Shown: positions 1 to 8,855 of the stretch, in pieces | Layout of the letters: each line of letters opens with the position of its first letter | Numbering within the stretch: the first letter of the stretch is position 1 | From: Pseudomonadota bacterium | Lineage (GTDB): Bacteria; Desulfobacterota; Binatia; Binatales; Binataceae | DNA length: 64,000 bases | Assembly: GCA_021323675.1 (NCBI GenBank) | Contig: JAJPKP010000021.1 | Coordinates: forward strand, 152,502 to 216,501 | Reading direction: 5' to 3' | Position numbers and translations under genes: made by a program | Notes under the pieces: model-generated | Databases searched by the model: none | The model's input: only the letters and a program-made list of their open reading frames with translations | What the model was told of the DNA's origin: nothing

Positions 1-768
1 GGCGGGCGTGGCATCGCTCAGCGACCCGGGCCGCGGAGGATGCTTTGGATCGCGCTCGCGCATGATGCCGAGTTCGGATCCGAAGTCGGCGTTCAGCTTG
101 CCGGCGCCGTCGGAGCCGCTCACGGTGTAGCGGCGATAGCCGAGAAACACGAATCCGCCCTGTACCAGCCACCGCAGGAAATCGCGCACTTCGATGAGAT
201 CGCGCTGAGCCGCCGTTTCCTCGCAAATCCGCAGCGCGCGCGCCGTCATCGCCTCGAAGTCTCCGGTCGCATCGCGCACGTCCAGCAGGACCGATCGCAC
301 TTCGTGCCCAATTCGGTCCATCTCCGCCGCGCCGGCCGCCATTTCCAGCTCGGCATGAACAAACGACTCTTCCCGCTCTGAAACTGAAGCCTGCTCGAAG
401 GAAACGATCTTTCCGCCGCCGTCACGGGCGACTCGGAGCACCGGATGAAGCATCATTGCGACCGGCGCGCCGAGCGGGCGAAGATATTCGAGCAGGCTGT
501 CGACGATGAACGGGCAGTCCCCCATCAAAGTTTCGATAATGATGGTGCCGTCGGCAGGACCGGCGATGACCCGGGCCGCGATCGGTTCCGTGCGGACCGA
601 AAAGAAGTCGAAGGCCGAGCGGATAAGCGCGATACGGCGATCGAGAGGAATGCGCTCGATACGGTCGCGAGGCTCGCGCGCAAACAGGCGCTCCGCAAAC
701 ACTTGCAACCGGTCTTCGCCTGAAAAAGACGGGACGGCGGACTGTGTGAGGCCGGACGATGACGCCAT
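1..768 (-). CDS. NAD-specific glutamate dehydrogenase, large (GDH-180) type, N-terminal part only
   Basis: The first 256 codons of a gene that runs off the left edge. Translation from the ATG at 768 gives GDCPFIVDSLLEYL, then HPVLRVARD, then FLRWLVQGGFVFLGYRRY. These match the N-terminal ACT-like region of the very large (about 1,600 residue) NAD-dependent glutamate dehydrogenases, which usually read like PFLVDSV, HPV..V.RD and FLGYR.Y. The enzyme deaminates glutamate oxidatively to 2-oxoglutarate and ammonia in the cytoplasm. The catalytic domain lies outside the window. No ATG occurs further upstream in frame, although a TTG sits directly before the chosen start. The family call rests on remembered motif patterns and is fairly firm. 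Confidence 0.82.
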   Translation of the reverse strand, partial: MASSSGLTQSAVPSFSGEDRLQVFAERLFAREPRDRIERIPLDRRIALIRSAFDFFSVRTEPIAARVIAGPADGTIIIETLMGDCPFIVDSLLEYLRPLGAPVAMMLHPVLRVARDGGGKIVSFEQASVSEREESFVHAELEMAAGAAEMDRIGHEVRSVLLDVRDATGDFEAMTARALRICEETAAQRDLIEVRDFLRWLVQGGFVFLGYRRYTVSGSDGAGKLNADFGSELGIMRERDPKHPPRPGSLSDATPA

Positions 769-925
769 CAATCGGCAATTATAGGACTCACGCGAGCGCC
801 CCTGCCACTGGCAGTTCAAGCTCGTCCCGATTCGGCCAGGAACCTGCGCGGGCGAGCCCCCGATTGGGAAACTGATTGCGGTTTCCCTTCGATCGCGCGC
901 TTTCCGCTAAAATCGAATTTTCGCC

Positions 926-2179
926 ATGCCACTTGTCGAAATTACCGCAATGACGTTCGGCCCTTACGGCATCGGGAAGCTCGATGGGAAATCCGTGATG
1001 GTGCCCAATGCCGCGCCGGATGATCTGCTCGAGGTCGCGATCCAGTCCGAGCGCGGCGGCTATTCGATCGCCCGCATCGAGCGCATCGTGCGCCCCGGTC
1101 GCTCCCGGCGCACGCCTCCCTGCGCGTATCTGCCTCGATGCGGCGGGTGCGATTGGCAGCAAATCAGCTACCCCGAGCAACTCCGGCTCAAGGCCGAAAC
1201 GATCGCGCGGGAACTCAAACACGCATTGGGGTTCGACGTCGATACGGCGGGGCTGGTCGAGCCGGCGCCGCAGGAGTTCGGTTATCGATCGCGGGTGCGG
1301 CTCAAAACCGGGCGGGAAGGGACGATCGGATTTCACGAGCAGGGAAGCAACCGCCTGGTCGCAATCGATCGATGCATCGTCGCGGACTGCGATCTCGATT
1401 CGGCCCGGCATTTCGCGCGCCTGCTCGCCCGCGAGCTGGTCGAGATCGAAGTGGTGCGGCAATCGGAAACAAGCCAGGTCCTGGTCGGATACTTGAAAAA
1501 ACCCGCGAACGATCGGGCGACTCAGCGGGTGAGCGGATTCCTCGCTTCGAGAGAATCCATCGCGGGAGTTGTGCTCAGAGCGGGCGAATGGCGCGGCGTG
1601 GCGGGAAATGCGGAAATCGAAGTCGAGATCGAACCCGGGATCGCGCTGCGCATCGATGCCGACCTGTTCAGCCAGGTCAATCGCGCCCAAAACCGCAAGC
1701 TGGTCGCCGCGGCGATGGAGATGGCGGAGCCGGGAGAATCGTGCGCGATGATCGATCTGTTTTGCGGCGCGGGAAACTTTGCGATTGTGGCGGCGCGGCG
1801 CGGTGCGCGCGTGACAGGCGTGGATTCCGATTCGGCGGCGATTGCGGCAGCCGCGCGCAATGCCGTCCGGCTGGGTATCAACGATGCGCAGTTCGTTGCG
1901 ATGAACGCGCGAGAGCTGGCGGCGTTCCTTCTGCGCGCCCGCTTGCGTCCGCAGGCGGTGATTCTCGATCCGCCGCGGACGGGAGCCGCGGAGTTGATGG
2001 AGCCGATAGTTCGCCTTCGCCCCGCGCGCGTGGTTTACGTTTCGTGCGATATCGCGACTTTGGCCCGCGATTTGCGGATGCTGTGCGCGGAGCACTACCG
2101 AATTGATCGCGTGCAGGCGTTCGATTTCTTTCCCAACACCCATCATGTCGAGATCGCAGTCCGGGCGGTATTGACTTAG
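926..2179 (+). CDS. rlmD: 23S rRNA (uracil-5)-methyltransferase, RlmD/RumA family
   Basis: A 417-residue TrmA/RumA-type enzyme that transfers a methyl group from SAM to C5 of uridine in RNA. Residues 1-55 form a TRAM-like RNA-binding domain. Cys66, Cys72 and Cys75 have the RumA [4Fe-4S] spacing, and Cys150 is the likely fourth ligand. SAM-binding motif I is DLFCGAGNF at 277-285. DPPR at 348-351 and the catalytic Cys374 in VSCDIATLARDL complete the active site, and the C-terminus carries the family signature FPNTHHVE. Whether the substrate is U1939, U747 or a tRNA position cannot be told from sequence alone. It is divergent from the GDH gene, with about 157 bp between them. Confidence 0.9.
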   Translation: MPLVEITAMTFGPYGIGKLDGKSVMVPNAAPDDLLEVAIQSERGGYSIARIERIVRPGRSRRTPPCAYLPRCGGCDWQQISYPEQLRLKAETIARELKHALGFDVDTAGLVEPAPQEFGYRSRVRLKTGREGTIGFHEQGSNRLVAIDRCIVADCDLDSARHFARLLARELVEIEVVRQSETSQVLVGYLKKPANDRATQRVSGFLASRESIAGVVLRAGEWRGVAGNAEIEVEIEPGIALRIDADLFSQVNRAQNRKLVAAAMEMAEPGESCAMIDLFCGAGNFAIVAARRGARVTGVDSDSAAIAAAARNAVRLGINDAQFVAMNARELAAFLLRARLRPQAVILDPPRTGAAELMEPIVRLRPARVVYVSCDIATLARDLRMLCAEHYRIDRVQAFDFFPNTHHVEIAVRAVLT

Positions 2180-2244
2180 ATTGCGGGCCGTTCTTAATGT
2201 AGGGCATCGACTCCGCGTCTCCCGCCAGAGGGTAAACCAAGGCG

Positions 2245-2496
2245 ATGCCCAAGCAGGAAAAGGAAAAACTCGCGCGCCCGAAGATTACCATCATCCCGGG
2301 CCGCGGTGTGGCTCAAACCATCAACTATCTGCTCGAAGACCGCGACGATCTTGAATGGATCATCGCGGTTGGGCGCACCAAGAATGGGGAACTATTCTTC
2401 TACGACACCGGCGGCGATATCGTTGAAGACCTCGGCACGCTGGAATACCTGAAAGCACGCATCGTCCGCGCACATTTTGGCGACGAGTACGAGTAA
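2245..2496 (+). CDS. Small conserved-looking hypothetical protein
   Basis: An 83-residue acidic protein beginning MPKQEKEKLARPK, not recognised as any named family. It has no signal peptide, membrane segment or cysteine. The middle looks like a compact alpha/beta fold: a hydrophobic strand (ITIIPG), then a helix, then alternating WIIAVGRT and LFFYDTGGD strands. The start follows the methyltransferase stop by 65 bp, so the two may be co-transcribed. The reading frame has codon use like its neighbours, and no competing frame gives a sensible protein. Confidence 0.6.
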   Translation: MPKQEKEKLARPKITIIPGRGVAQTINYLLEDRDDLEWIIAVGRTKNGELFFYDTGGDIVEDLGTLEYLKARIVRAHFGDEYE

Positions 2497-2601
2497 CTCT
2501 TCCGGACCCGCGCGCAACCCATCCTCTAACCGTCTCAAGCACCTCGGGAACGGCTGACCGATCCGGCGCACGGACGGTTTTGACCTTCTTTCGCTCGGAA
2601 A

Positions 2602-2997
2602 TCAGTCGCTGAACTCGGTTTCCGGAGGTGTCGCGTAGATGACGCCCTCTTCGATCTCCAGCGGCACGCGATAGAGGAACTTGCCGCACGCCGTGGGCGG
2701 ACCGGCGATGCATTCGCCTGAGGCCGGGTCGTAGTAGGCGTTGTGCGTCTGGCACATCAGGTAGCGCCCTTCTTCGGCAAAGAACTGGTTATCGACCCAG
2801 TCCATCGCCATCGGCACGTGCCGGCATCGATTGACGTAAGCGTGAAAATTTCCGCCGAAATTGATCAGGAAGCATTCCTCGTCGGCATTGCGAATCGGCA
2901 TCATGAACTTCATCGATTCGCCGGGCGCAAGGTCGTCCACCTTCGCCACGCGATAACGGCGCGCAGCGGCTTTTCGGCGCGGACGCGATCGTGTCAT
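2602..2997 (-). CDS. Rieske [2Fe-2S] domain protein
   Basis: A 131-residue protein that is essentially one Rieske domain. The two ligand pairs are Cys58-x-His60 and Cys82-x2-His85, the standard C-x-H...C-x2-H arrangement with a slightly long 21-residue linker. There is no signal or membrane segment, so it resembles a soluble ferredoxin-type electron carrier of an oxygenase, or a small standalone Rieske protein, rather than a bc1-complex subunit. The frame stays open far upstream. The ATG at 2997 was chosen because it gives a basic N-terminus typical of the family, and because the upstream extension is antisense to the MEMO gene. It diverges from that gene with 105 bp between. Confidence 0.85.
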   Translation of the reverse strand: MTRSRPRRKAAARRYRVAKVDDLAPGESMKFMMPIRNADEECFLINFGGNFHAYVNRCRHVPMAMDWVDNQFFAEEGRYLMCQTHNAYYDPASGECIAGPPTACGKFLYRVPLEIEEGVIYATPPETEFSD

Positions 2998-3102
2998 GAG
3001 TCCGTGACGGCGGCTGTGATCAGTCATAACGGTGCGGCAAGAAGGCTTGGCTTGCCGGAGTTTCTCAAAGCCCATAGCATCTGTAAACGCAGGTGCAATT
3101 CG

Positions 3103-4335
3103 ATGATCGAGCGGCCGAAAATTCGCGCGGTCGAGGCGTTTCCGGTCGAGCAGAACGGGCAGACGATGGTTTGTCTGCGCGATTCCACCGGGCTTGCGCC
3201 CAATCCCGTCGTGCTGGCTCCGGGCGCCTACTTCCTCGTGACGCTGTTCAACGGCATCAACGATTTGCGCGACATTCAGGCCGCATTCATGAAGCGGTTT
3301 GGCCAGTTGCTGCCGATGGAACAGTTGAGCGGCCTGGTGGCGGCGCTCGATGAAGCCTTTTTCCTTGACTCGCCCGCGTTTCACGAACGCGAACGCGGCG
3401 AGCGCGAAGCTTTCCTTGCGCTTGCGGAGCGGCCACCCGCGCTCGCGGGCCTGTGTTACAGCCAGGAACCGGCCGCGCTGCGGGCAGAACTGGCGGCATT
3501 CTTCGATCCGCCGGAAGGCCCCGGACGATCGGTGCCGCGCAAGGCCGGAGCCTCGCTCAGCGGACTTATCGCGCCGCATATCGATCCGCGCCGCGGCGCC
3601 GCCGCCTACGCGCACGCCTACTCCGAGTTGATGGCGCATGAACCGCCGGAGCTGGTGATAATCCTGGGCACTTCGCACTACGGCGCGGGCCCCGAGCTCT
3701 TCAGCGCGACGCGCAAGAATTATCAGACTCCGCTCGGGACGGTGGAAACGGACCGCGAGTTCGTCGACCGGCTCGCGGCGCGTTACAGGGGCGGCGATCT
3801 CTTCGGCGACGAAATCCTGCATCGCGCGGAGCACTCGATCGAATTCCAGGCATTGTTCCTCGCGTATGCGCTCGGCGTGCGCGGCTACCAGGTGGTCCCA
3901 ATCCTGGTGAGCTCGTTCCACGAGATGGTCGCATCGGGCGAGACCCCCGCCAGTGATGCTCGCGTGCGGTCGTTCCTGGATGCTATCGCCGAGTTGATCG
4001 CGGCCGAAACCCGCAACGTGCTGGTGCTGGCGGGCGTGGACTTCGCTCACGTAGGACGAAAGTTCGGCGACCCGTTCGCCGTGGATGAAGCGGCGGCCGA
4101 GCGCGTTAAGCGCGAGGATCTCGAGCTGATCGAGAATATCAAGCGCGGCGACCCTGCCGGCTTCTTCGCGGACATCGCCAGGGACGGCGACGCGCGAAAG
4201 ATCTGTGGTCTTGCTCCGATGTACACGCAACTGGAGCTGTTGCGCGGACGGAGCGGACGGCTTCTCAAGTACGGAATCGCGATGGAGCCGCAGACCGAGT
4301 CCTGCGTATCGTTCGCGAGCCTCGCGATCGACTAG
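3103..4335 (+). CDS. MEMO-family protein (AmmeMemoRadiSam system protein B type)
   Basis: A 410-residue protein. About residues 145-410 form a MEMO domain: SGLIAPHIDP near the start, VIILGTSHYG, AEHSIEFQALFL, VLVLAGVDFAHVG and ending in ESCVSFAS. The conserved His, Asp and Cys positions of the metal pocket are present. The first 140 residues are an extra N-terminal segment not seen in minimal MEMO proteins, rich in helix-forming sequence; its role is unknown. MEMO proteins are related to extradiol dioxygenases and are often encoded beside AMMECR1 and radical-SAM partners, but none is seen here. The ATG at 3103 is used because the longer frame begins inside sequence shared with the divergent Rieske promoter. 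Confidence 0.85.
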   Translation: MIERPKIRAVEAFPVEQNGQTMVCLRDSTGLAPNPVVLAPGAYFLVTLFNGINDLRDIQAAFMKRFGQLLPMEQLSGLVAALDEAFFLDSPAFHERERGEREAFLALAERPPALAGLCYSQEPAALRAELAAFFDPPEGPGRSVPRKAGASLSGLIAPHIDPRRGAAAYAHAYSELMAHEPPELVIILGTSHYGAGPELFSATRKNYQTPLGTVETDREFVDRLAARYRGGDLFGDEILHRAEHSIEFQALFLAYALGVRGYQVVPILVSSFHEMVASGETPASDARVRSFLDAIAELIAAETRNVLVLAGVDFAHVGRKFGDPFAVDEAAAERVKREDLELIENIKRGDPAGFFADIARDGDARKICGLAPMYTQLELLRGRSGRLLKYGIAMEPQTESCVSFASLAID

Positions 4336-4344
4336 CCCGAGCCT

Positions 4345-5583
4345 TCAACAGGCGGCGAGCAGCGCGCGCTCGAGTTCACGCAGATTTCCCGCAGGATACA
4401 GCGCCGTCACGGCCGCGCGGTACTGCTCGATCGCGCTGTCACCCGTACCCCATCGCGCGGGCTCCTCGGGGTTGAGCCACACGACCCCGCGCGTTAGTCG
4501 CGAGATTTCGCGCAGCAAGTCCGCGCGCGGCGGCCGCCGGTTGTTCCGCGCATCGCCAAGAATCACGACCAGCGTCTGGCGGGTGAGAAGCTCGCGATGA
4601 TTTTCCCAGAGCTCGACGAGCACGCGGCCGAAATCTGACCGCGCATAGAGATCGAGCGCGGGCGAGGTGAGCAGATGTCCCTGCTCGAAGGAAGCTTCCG
4701 CCAGGCGATCGATGTAAACAAAGCCGGTGACGCGGCGAAAGCAGTTTCGCGCACCCGCCATCAGTTCCAGCATCAGTTCCGCCGCGTATCGCACCGATCC
4801 CGAGATGTCGGCAAGCATCAGCAGGTCAACGTGACGGGGGCGGCGCGCGCGAAAGCGCAATTCCGCGAGCACGCCGCCACGCTGGATTCCGGCGCGAATG
4901 GTGCGCCGGAAATCGATCCTGCCGCGGCGGGCGAGCCTGAGCCTGCGCCCCAGCCGAATCCGGAAGTGGCGTTCGAGGGGCTTGAGCGCTTCCTGCGCCC
5001 GCTCGTATTCCAGATCGCTGTACGCGCTGAACGGCGTCCGCTCGATTTCGCGAAGCTTCGCGATTCGCATTCCTTCGAGCCCGGGCTCTTCGGCCTCGCC
5101 GAGTTCCCGCTCCGCGGCGGAAACGGCGAACGCCGGTTGAAGCGCGCCTTCGCCCCTGGCGTCCTTCATGCTCTCGCGCGCCGCCTGCGTTTCGGTTTCG
5201 GTCGGTTTGCGCGGTTTGCCGGCGGCGCGGCCGCTTTCCCGCGGCGATTCGTCGCTTCGCTTCGGCTCCGGCCGCAAGCTTTCTCCCGGCTTGCCTTGTC
5301 CTGCGCCGGCGGAAACCTGGATCCCGCGATGATCCGGATGTTGCTTGCGGGTTTTACCGCGCGCGGGTGAGGCGAAGAATCGCGCGAATAGATCATCGAA
5401 GGATTCGCGGTCAGCTTCGTCCTTGATCAATGTCGCGGCGAGAGCTTCGCGCATCCGCGCGCGTTCGAGTCCCGCGGCCGCAACCGCGTTCATCGCATCG
5501 ATCGATTCGGCGACAGACACCCGGATTCCGGTGCTGCGCAACTCGCCGATAAACCTGCCAAGCTGTTCGCGCAGCGAGGTCAT
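4345..5583 (-). CDS. VWA-domain protein, CoxE-like
   Basis: A 412-residue protein with a C-terminal von Willebrand A domain from about residue 250. The metal-ion-dependent adhesion site is visible as DISGS at 259-263. The N-terminal 75 residues form the helical region typical of CoxE-like proteins. A charged, low-complexity linker (about 75-150) joins the two parts. Such proteins work with MoxR/CoxD AAA ATPases as metal-insertion or remodelling chaperones. Its start overlaps the end of the MoxR gene by 4 bp, so the pair is translationally coupled. No carbon monoxide dehydrogenase subunit is in the window, so the client is unknown. It is convergent with the MEMO gene, 9 bp apart. Confidence 0.85.
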   Translation of the reverse strand: MTSLREQLGRFIGELRSTGIRVSVAESIDAMNAVAAAGLERARMREALAATLIKDEADRESFDDLFARFFASPARGKTRKQHPDHRGIQVSAGAGQGKPGESLRPEPKRSDESPRESGRAAGKPRKPTETETQAARESMKDARGEGALQPAFAVSAAERELGEAEEPGLEGMRIAKLREIERTPFSAYSDLEYERAQEALKPLERHFRIRLGRRLRLARRGRIDFRRTIRAGIQRGGVLAELRFRARRPRHVDLLMLADISGSVRYAAELMLELMAGARNCFRRVTGFVYIDRLAEASFEQGHLLTSPALDLYARSDFGRVLVELWENHRELLTRQTLVVILGDARNNRRPPRADLLREISRLTRGVVWLNPEEPARWGTGDSAIEQYRAAVTALYPAGNLRELERALLAAC

Positions 5584-6452
5584 CGCGGTCGCGTGGCAAG
5601 CGAGGAGGCCCGCGTCTCGACCTTCGCCCGATCGTCTTCGTGCTTGAGCAGCACGCCGAGCGCGGCGCGAATTGCGCTGGCGTCGAGTTCCTTGATCCCG
5701 AGTTGCAGCAGGGCGCGGGTCCAGTCCAGGGTTTCCGCGATGGAAGGGGGCTTGCGCAGTCCGAGCTTGCGCACCGCGCCGACGAAGCGTGCCGCTTCCG
5801 CGGCCAGCCGCGCATCGAGGTCGGGCACTTTGAGCTCGATAATCCTGCGTTCCTGCTCGACGCCGGGAAAGTCGATGAACAGATGAAGGCAGCGGCGGCG
5901 CAGCGCCTCCGATAGCTCGCGCGCACGATTCGATGTCAGCACCACGATCGGGCGCTCGATCGCGCGAACCGTTCCGAGTTCCGGGATGCTGACCTGGAAG
6001 TCGGACAGCAATTCGAGCAGGAACGCCTCGAACTCCTCGTCCGCCTTGTCGATTTCATCGATCAGCAGGACCACGCGATGCGGCGCGGTGATCGCTTTGA
6101 GCAGGGGCCGCTCGAGCAGGTACTCCGCGGAAAAAATGTGCTCCGACAGCTCCTCCCATCGAAGGCCCTGCGCCTCATCCGCCTGCATCCTGAGAAGCTG
6201 CTTCTGGTAGTTCCACTCATAGAGCGCGCGCGCCTCGTCGAGTCCTTCGTAGCATTGAAGGCGAACGAGCGAAGTGCCCAGCATCTCCGCGAGGACTTTG
6301 GCGACTTCGGTTTTGCCCGCTCCCGCCGGTCCTTCGATCAGGAGCGGCTTTTCGAGCGCAAGCGCAAGAAAAATCGCCGTCTCGACGCGCTCGTTGGTGA
6401 TGTAGCGCGCGCGCTTGAGGCCCTCGGCGACCGATTGTGGCGTCACGTCCAT
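5580..6452 (-). CDS. MoxR-family AAA+ ATPase
   Basis: A 290-residue AAA+ ATPase of the MoxR/CoxD type. Walker A is GPAGAGKT at 41-48 and Walker B lies around VVLLIDEIDKAD (127-138), followed by the sensor 1 region VVLTSNRARELS. The protein is slightly shorter than a typical MoxR (about 320) because the C-terminal lid is brief. It probably acts as a chaperone ring together with the VWA protein encoded next, whose ATG overlaps its stop by 4 bp. The assignment of partner is inferred from gene order; the ATPase family is clear from motifs. Confidence 0.9.
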   Translation of the reverse strand: MDVTPQSVAEGLKRARYITNERVETAIFLALALEKPLLIEGPAGAGKTEVAKVLAEMLGTSLVRLQCYEGLDEARALYEWNYQKQLLRMQADEAQGLRWEELSEHIFSAEYLLERPLLKAITAPHRVVLLIDEIDKADEEFEAFLLELLSDFQVSIPELGTVRAIERPIVVLTSNRARELSEALRRRCLHLFIDFPGVEQERRIIELKVPDLDARLAAEAARFVGAVRKLGLRKPPSIAETLDWTRALLQLGIKELDASAIRAALGVLLKHEDDRAKVETRASSLATRPR

Positions 6453-6504
6453 CGCGTTTCACCCGCAAGCATCGCGGTCCGCGGCCAAACAGTCAAATTT
6501 GAGG

Positions 6505-7911
6505 TCAGGAGTCGAACAGCGGCGGCTTAAGGCGCTTCCATGGGCGCGCGGTCTCGTATGCGGCCGCGAGCGACAGCAGCTCGAATTCGCCGTTGGGCCG
6601 ACCCACGATCTGAAGCCCGATCGGAAGCCCACGGTCCGAAAACCCAGCGGGAAGAGTAATTGCCGGCTGGCCGGTTGCGTTGAACGGATACTCGAAAGCG
6701 ATCCACGTCCAAAGCTCGTCCAGATAGCGATCGGGCCGCGAAGGAAAGGAACCGTTGCGCATGGCCGGCTTCGTCATCGTGGGCGTCAGCAGCGCGTCGA
6801 ACGGATCGAGCCGTTCGACGATCGTTCGCGCGGTGTTGTGCATCACCGCGACCAAATTGACGTAATCGGCGGCCGAAAGCTTCTTGCCCTCGTGAAACAT
6901 TTCGCGCACGACCGGATCGACCCAGTCCAGGTTGGTGATTGGAATCGCTGCGATGCCGACGCAGATGAGCGCCCGCGCGCAATCGAGCAGCATCGCGCCG
7001 GGATCGAGATCGATGAGTTCGACGCTGTGGCCCATCTCGCGCATCGCGGCGCACGCGGAATGGAACGCGCGCGCCACGTCGTCGTCCACCGGACCAAGCC
7101 GGGTTTCCGCGATCGCGGCGAGCCGCAGTTTTTTCGGCACGAATTTCACGGCATCGGCAAACGGCAGCTCGGGGGGAGGCGCCCAATACGGATCGCCAAC
7201 GGCGGGACCGGCCATCACATCGAGCATCATCGCCACGTCGCGCACGGTTCGCGCGATCGGACCGCGGGTGGCAAATCCGCCCCAGCCCTCTCCACGATAA
7301 GGGGCGTAGGTGAGTCGTCCGCGCGACGGCTTCAGGCCGACCACGCCGGAATTGGATGACGGGCCGCGAATCGAGCCTCCGCCGTCGCTCCCTTCCGCGA
7401 GCGGACCCAGACCCGCCGCGACCTGCGCGGCGGCGCCGCCGCTCGATCCGCCGGCGTTGTAGTCAAGGTTCCAGGCATTGCGCGCGATGGGGCAAAGGCC
7501 GCCTTCAGTCGTGGGACGGCCGCCAAATTCGGGCGTGGTGGTCTTGCCGAGCAGAATTCCGCCGGCCTCGCGCAGGCGCACCGCGATCGCCGCGTCGTCG
7601 GGCGGTTGCGACGTCGCGTAGTTGCGCGACCCGAGCGTGGTTACGATGTCCCTGGTGGGGGTCAGGTCTTTGAGCGAATACGCCACGCCGTAAAGCGGCA
7701 TCGAAGCCGCGTTCGTCCGCTCCGCCTCGATCCGCTTAGCATCCGCAAGCGCGCGATCCGCGGTGACGGTCATGTAGGCGCCGATGGTTGGATTGTGCCG
7801 CTCGATGCGCGCGAGGAAAAATTCCGCCACTTCGAGCGGACGCACTTCGCCCTTGCGCGCCAGTTCGCGCAGTTCCCACGCCTCGATAAAGGGATCGAGC
7901 TTTACCGCCAT
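6505..7911 (-). CDS. Amidase-signature family hydrolase
   Basis: A 468-residue amidase with the full Ser-cisSer-Lys triad. Lys81 is in YSLKD, the cis-Ser is Ser156 in GGSSGG, and the nucleophile is Ser180 in GGGSIRGP. The 24-residue gap between the two serines is that of fatty-acid amide hydrolase and GatA relatives. The length is normal. No GatB or GatC neighbour is present, so this is more likely a catabolic amidase than a tRNA amidotransferase subunit. The stop codon of this gene's frame lies about 50 bp upstream of the MoxR start, and the SDR gene ends 6 bp before this start, suggesting one operon SDR-amidase. The substrate cannot be read from sequence. Confidence 0.88.
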   Translation of the reverse strand: MAVKLDPFIEAWELRELARKGEVRPLEVAEFFLARIERHNPTIGAYMTVTADRALADAKRIEAERTNAASMPLYGVAYSLKDLTPTRDIVTTLGSRNYATSQPPDDAAIAVRLREAGGILLGKTTTPEFGGRPTTEGGLCPIARNAWNLDYNAGGSSGGAAAQVAAGLGPLAEGSDGGGSIRGPSSNSGVVGLKPSRGRLTYAPYRGEGWGGFATRGPIARTVRDVAMMLDVMAGPAVGDPYWAPPPELPFADAVKFVPKKLRLAAIAETRLGPVDDDVARAFHSACAAMREMGHSVELIDLDPGAMLLDCARALICVGIAAIPITNLDWVDPVVREMFHEGKKLSAADYVNLVAVMHNTARTIVERLDPFDALLTPTMTKPAMRNGSFPSRPDRYLDELWTWIAFEYPFNATGQPAITLPAGFSDRGLPIGLQIVGRPNGEFELLSLAAAYETARPWKRLKPPLFDS

Positions 7912-7917
7912 CGTCTC

Positions 7918-8682
7918 TCAAACCGCGGTCAAGCCGCCGTCAACCGATAGCGATGCCCCGGTTACGAACGACGCGCTGTCGGAGCAAAGCCACGCGACCG
8001 CCTCGGCGATTTCCTGGGGGCGCGCCTTGCGCCCAATCGGTTCGACCTCATCGAGCCGCGCGGCGAGCTTCGGCTTGCCCGCGACCATCCCTTCGACCAG
8101 CGGGGTATCGACGACGCCGGGGCATACGTCGTTGATACGGATGCCGGAGCGGGCATATTCGATTGCGGCACATTTGGTCAGCCCCACGACGCCGTGCTTC
8201 GCCGCCGTGTATGCGGGCATCGAGTGCGATGCGACCAGGCCGGCGGCGGAGGCGGTGTTGACGATTGCGCCGGGCGACCGCTGCGCGATGAACTGGCGAA
8301 TCTCGGCGCGCATGCAGAGCCATACGCCTTTGAGGTTGACCGCCATGATGCGGTCCCATTCCTCTTCGCTGTAGTCGGCGGTCTTGCACTGCGAGCCCGC
8401 GATGCCCGCATTGTTGAAGGCGCAGTCGAGGCGTCCGAAGAACTTGATCGCCGCCGCGACGAGCGCGTCGGCATCGGCGGCGCGGGCGACATCGCAAGCG
8501 GCGAACTCCGCGATTCCGCCCTGCTCGCGAATCATGCGCACGGTTTGATACCCCGCTTCTTTGGAAACATCCGCGGCGAGCACGCGCGCGCCTTCGCGCG
8601 CAAAGACGAGCGCCGCGGCGCGCCCGATCCCCGATGCCGCGCCGGTGATGATCGCAACCTTGCCGCCAAGTAGTCCCGCCAT
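7918..8682 (-). CDS. Short-chain dehydrogenase/reductase (classical SDR)
   Basis: A 254-residue classical SDR. The NAD(P)-binding motif TGAASGIG is at 13-20, NNAG marks the central strand, the catalytic pair is YTAAK, and the C-terminus has the usual FVTGASLSVDGG. Asp rather than Arg after the second strand (LAADVS) points to NAD preference. The ATG at 8682 is preceded by GGGAGG at a good distance, so it is chosen over an upstream ATG at 8718. It is followed after 6 bp by the amidase gene on the same strand. The substrate is unknown. Confidence 0.9.
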   Translation of the reverse strand: MAGLLGGKVAIITGAASGIGRAAALVFAREGARVLAADVSKEAGYQTVRMIREQGGIAEFAACDVARAADADALVAAAIKFFGRLDCAFNNAGIAGSQCKTADYSEEEWDRIMAVNLKGVWLCMRAEIRQFIAQRSPGAIVNTASAAGLVASHSMPAYTAAKHGVVGLTKCAAIEYARSGIRINDVCPGVVDTPLVEGMVAGKPKLAARLDEVEPIGRKARPQEIAEAVAWLCSDSASFVTGASLSVDGGLTAV

Positions 8683-8855
8683 CGAAAGTGCCTCCCGCCT
8701 GTGGGGCAAGTGTGCCATCTTCGCGCCGAATCTACCAAACCATCGGCTTGCCTTTGGCGCTTTGGTTCCGGCTGACGAAGAGACATATTGGCCGAAAGGA
8801 CAACATTCTTGGCGCGTGGTTTCCCACTAAGATTGCGCGTAGGAGCTTGAATATC

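Noticed and set aside
788..2146. Long minus-strand open frame (452 codons)
   Set aside because: Antisense to the rRNA methyltransferase, which has all its catalytic motifs; the minus translation is Arg/His-rich and unlike any family.
2998..4230. Upstream extension of the Rieske gene frame
   Set aside because: Antisense to the MEMO gene; family-like sequence begins only after the ATG at 2997.
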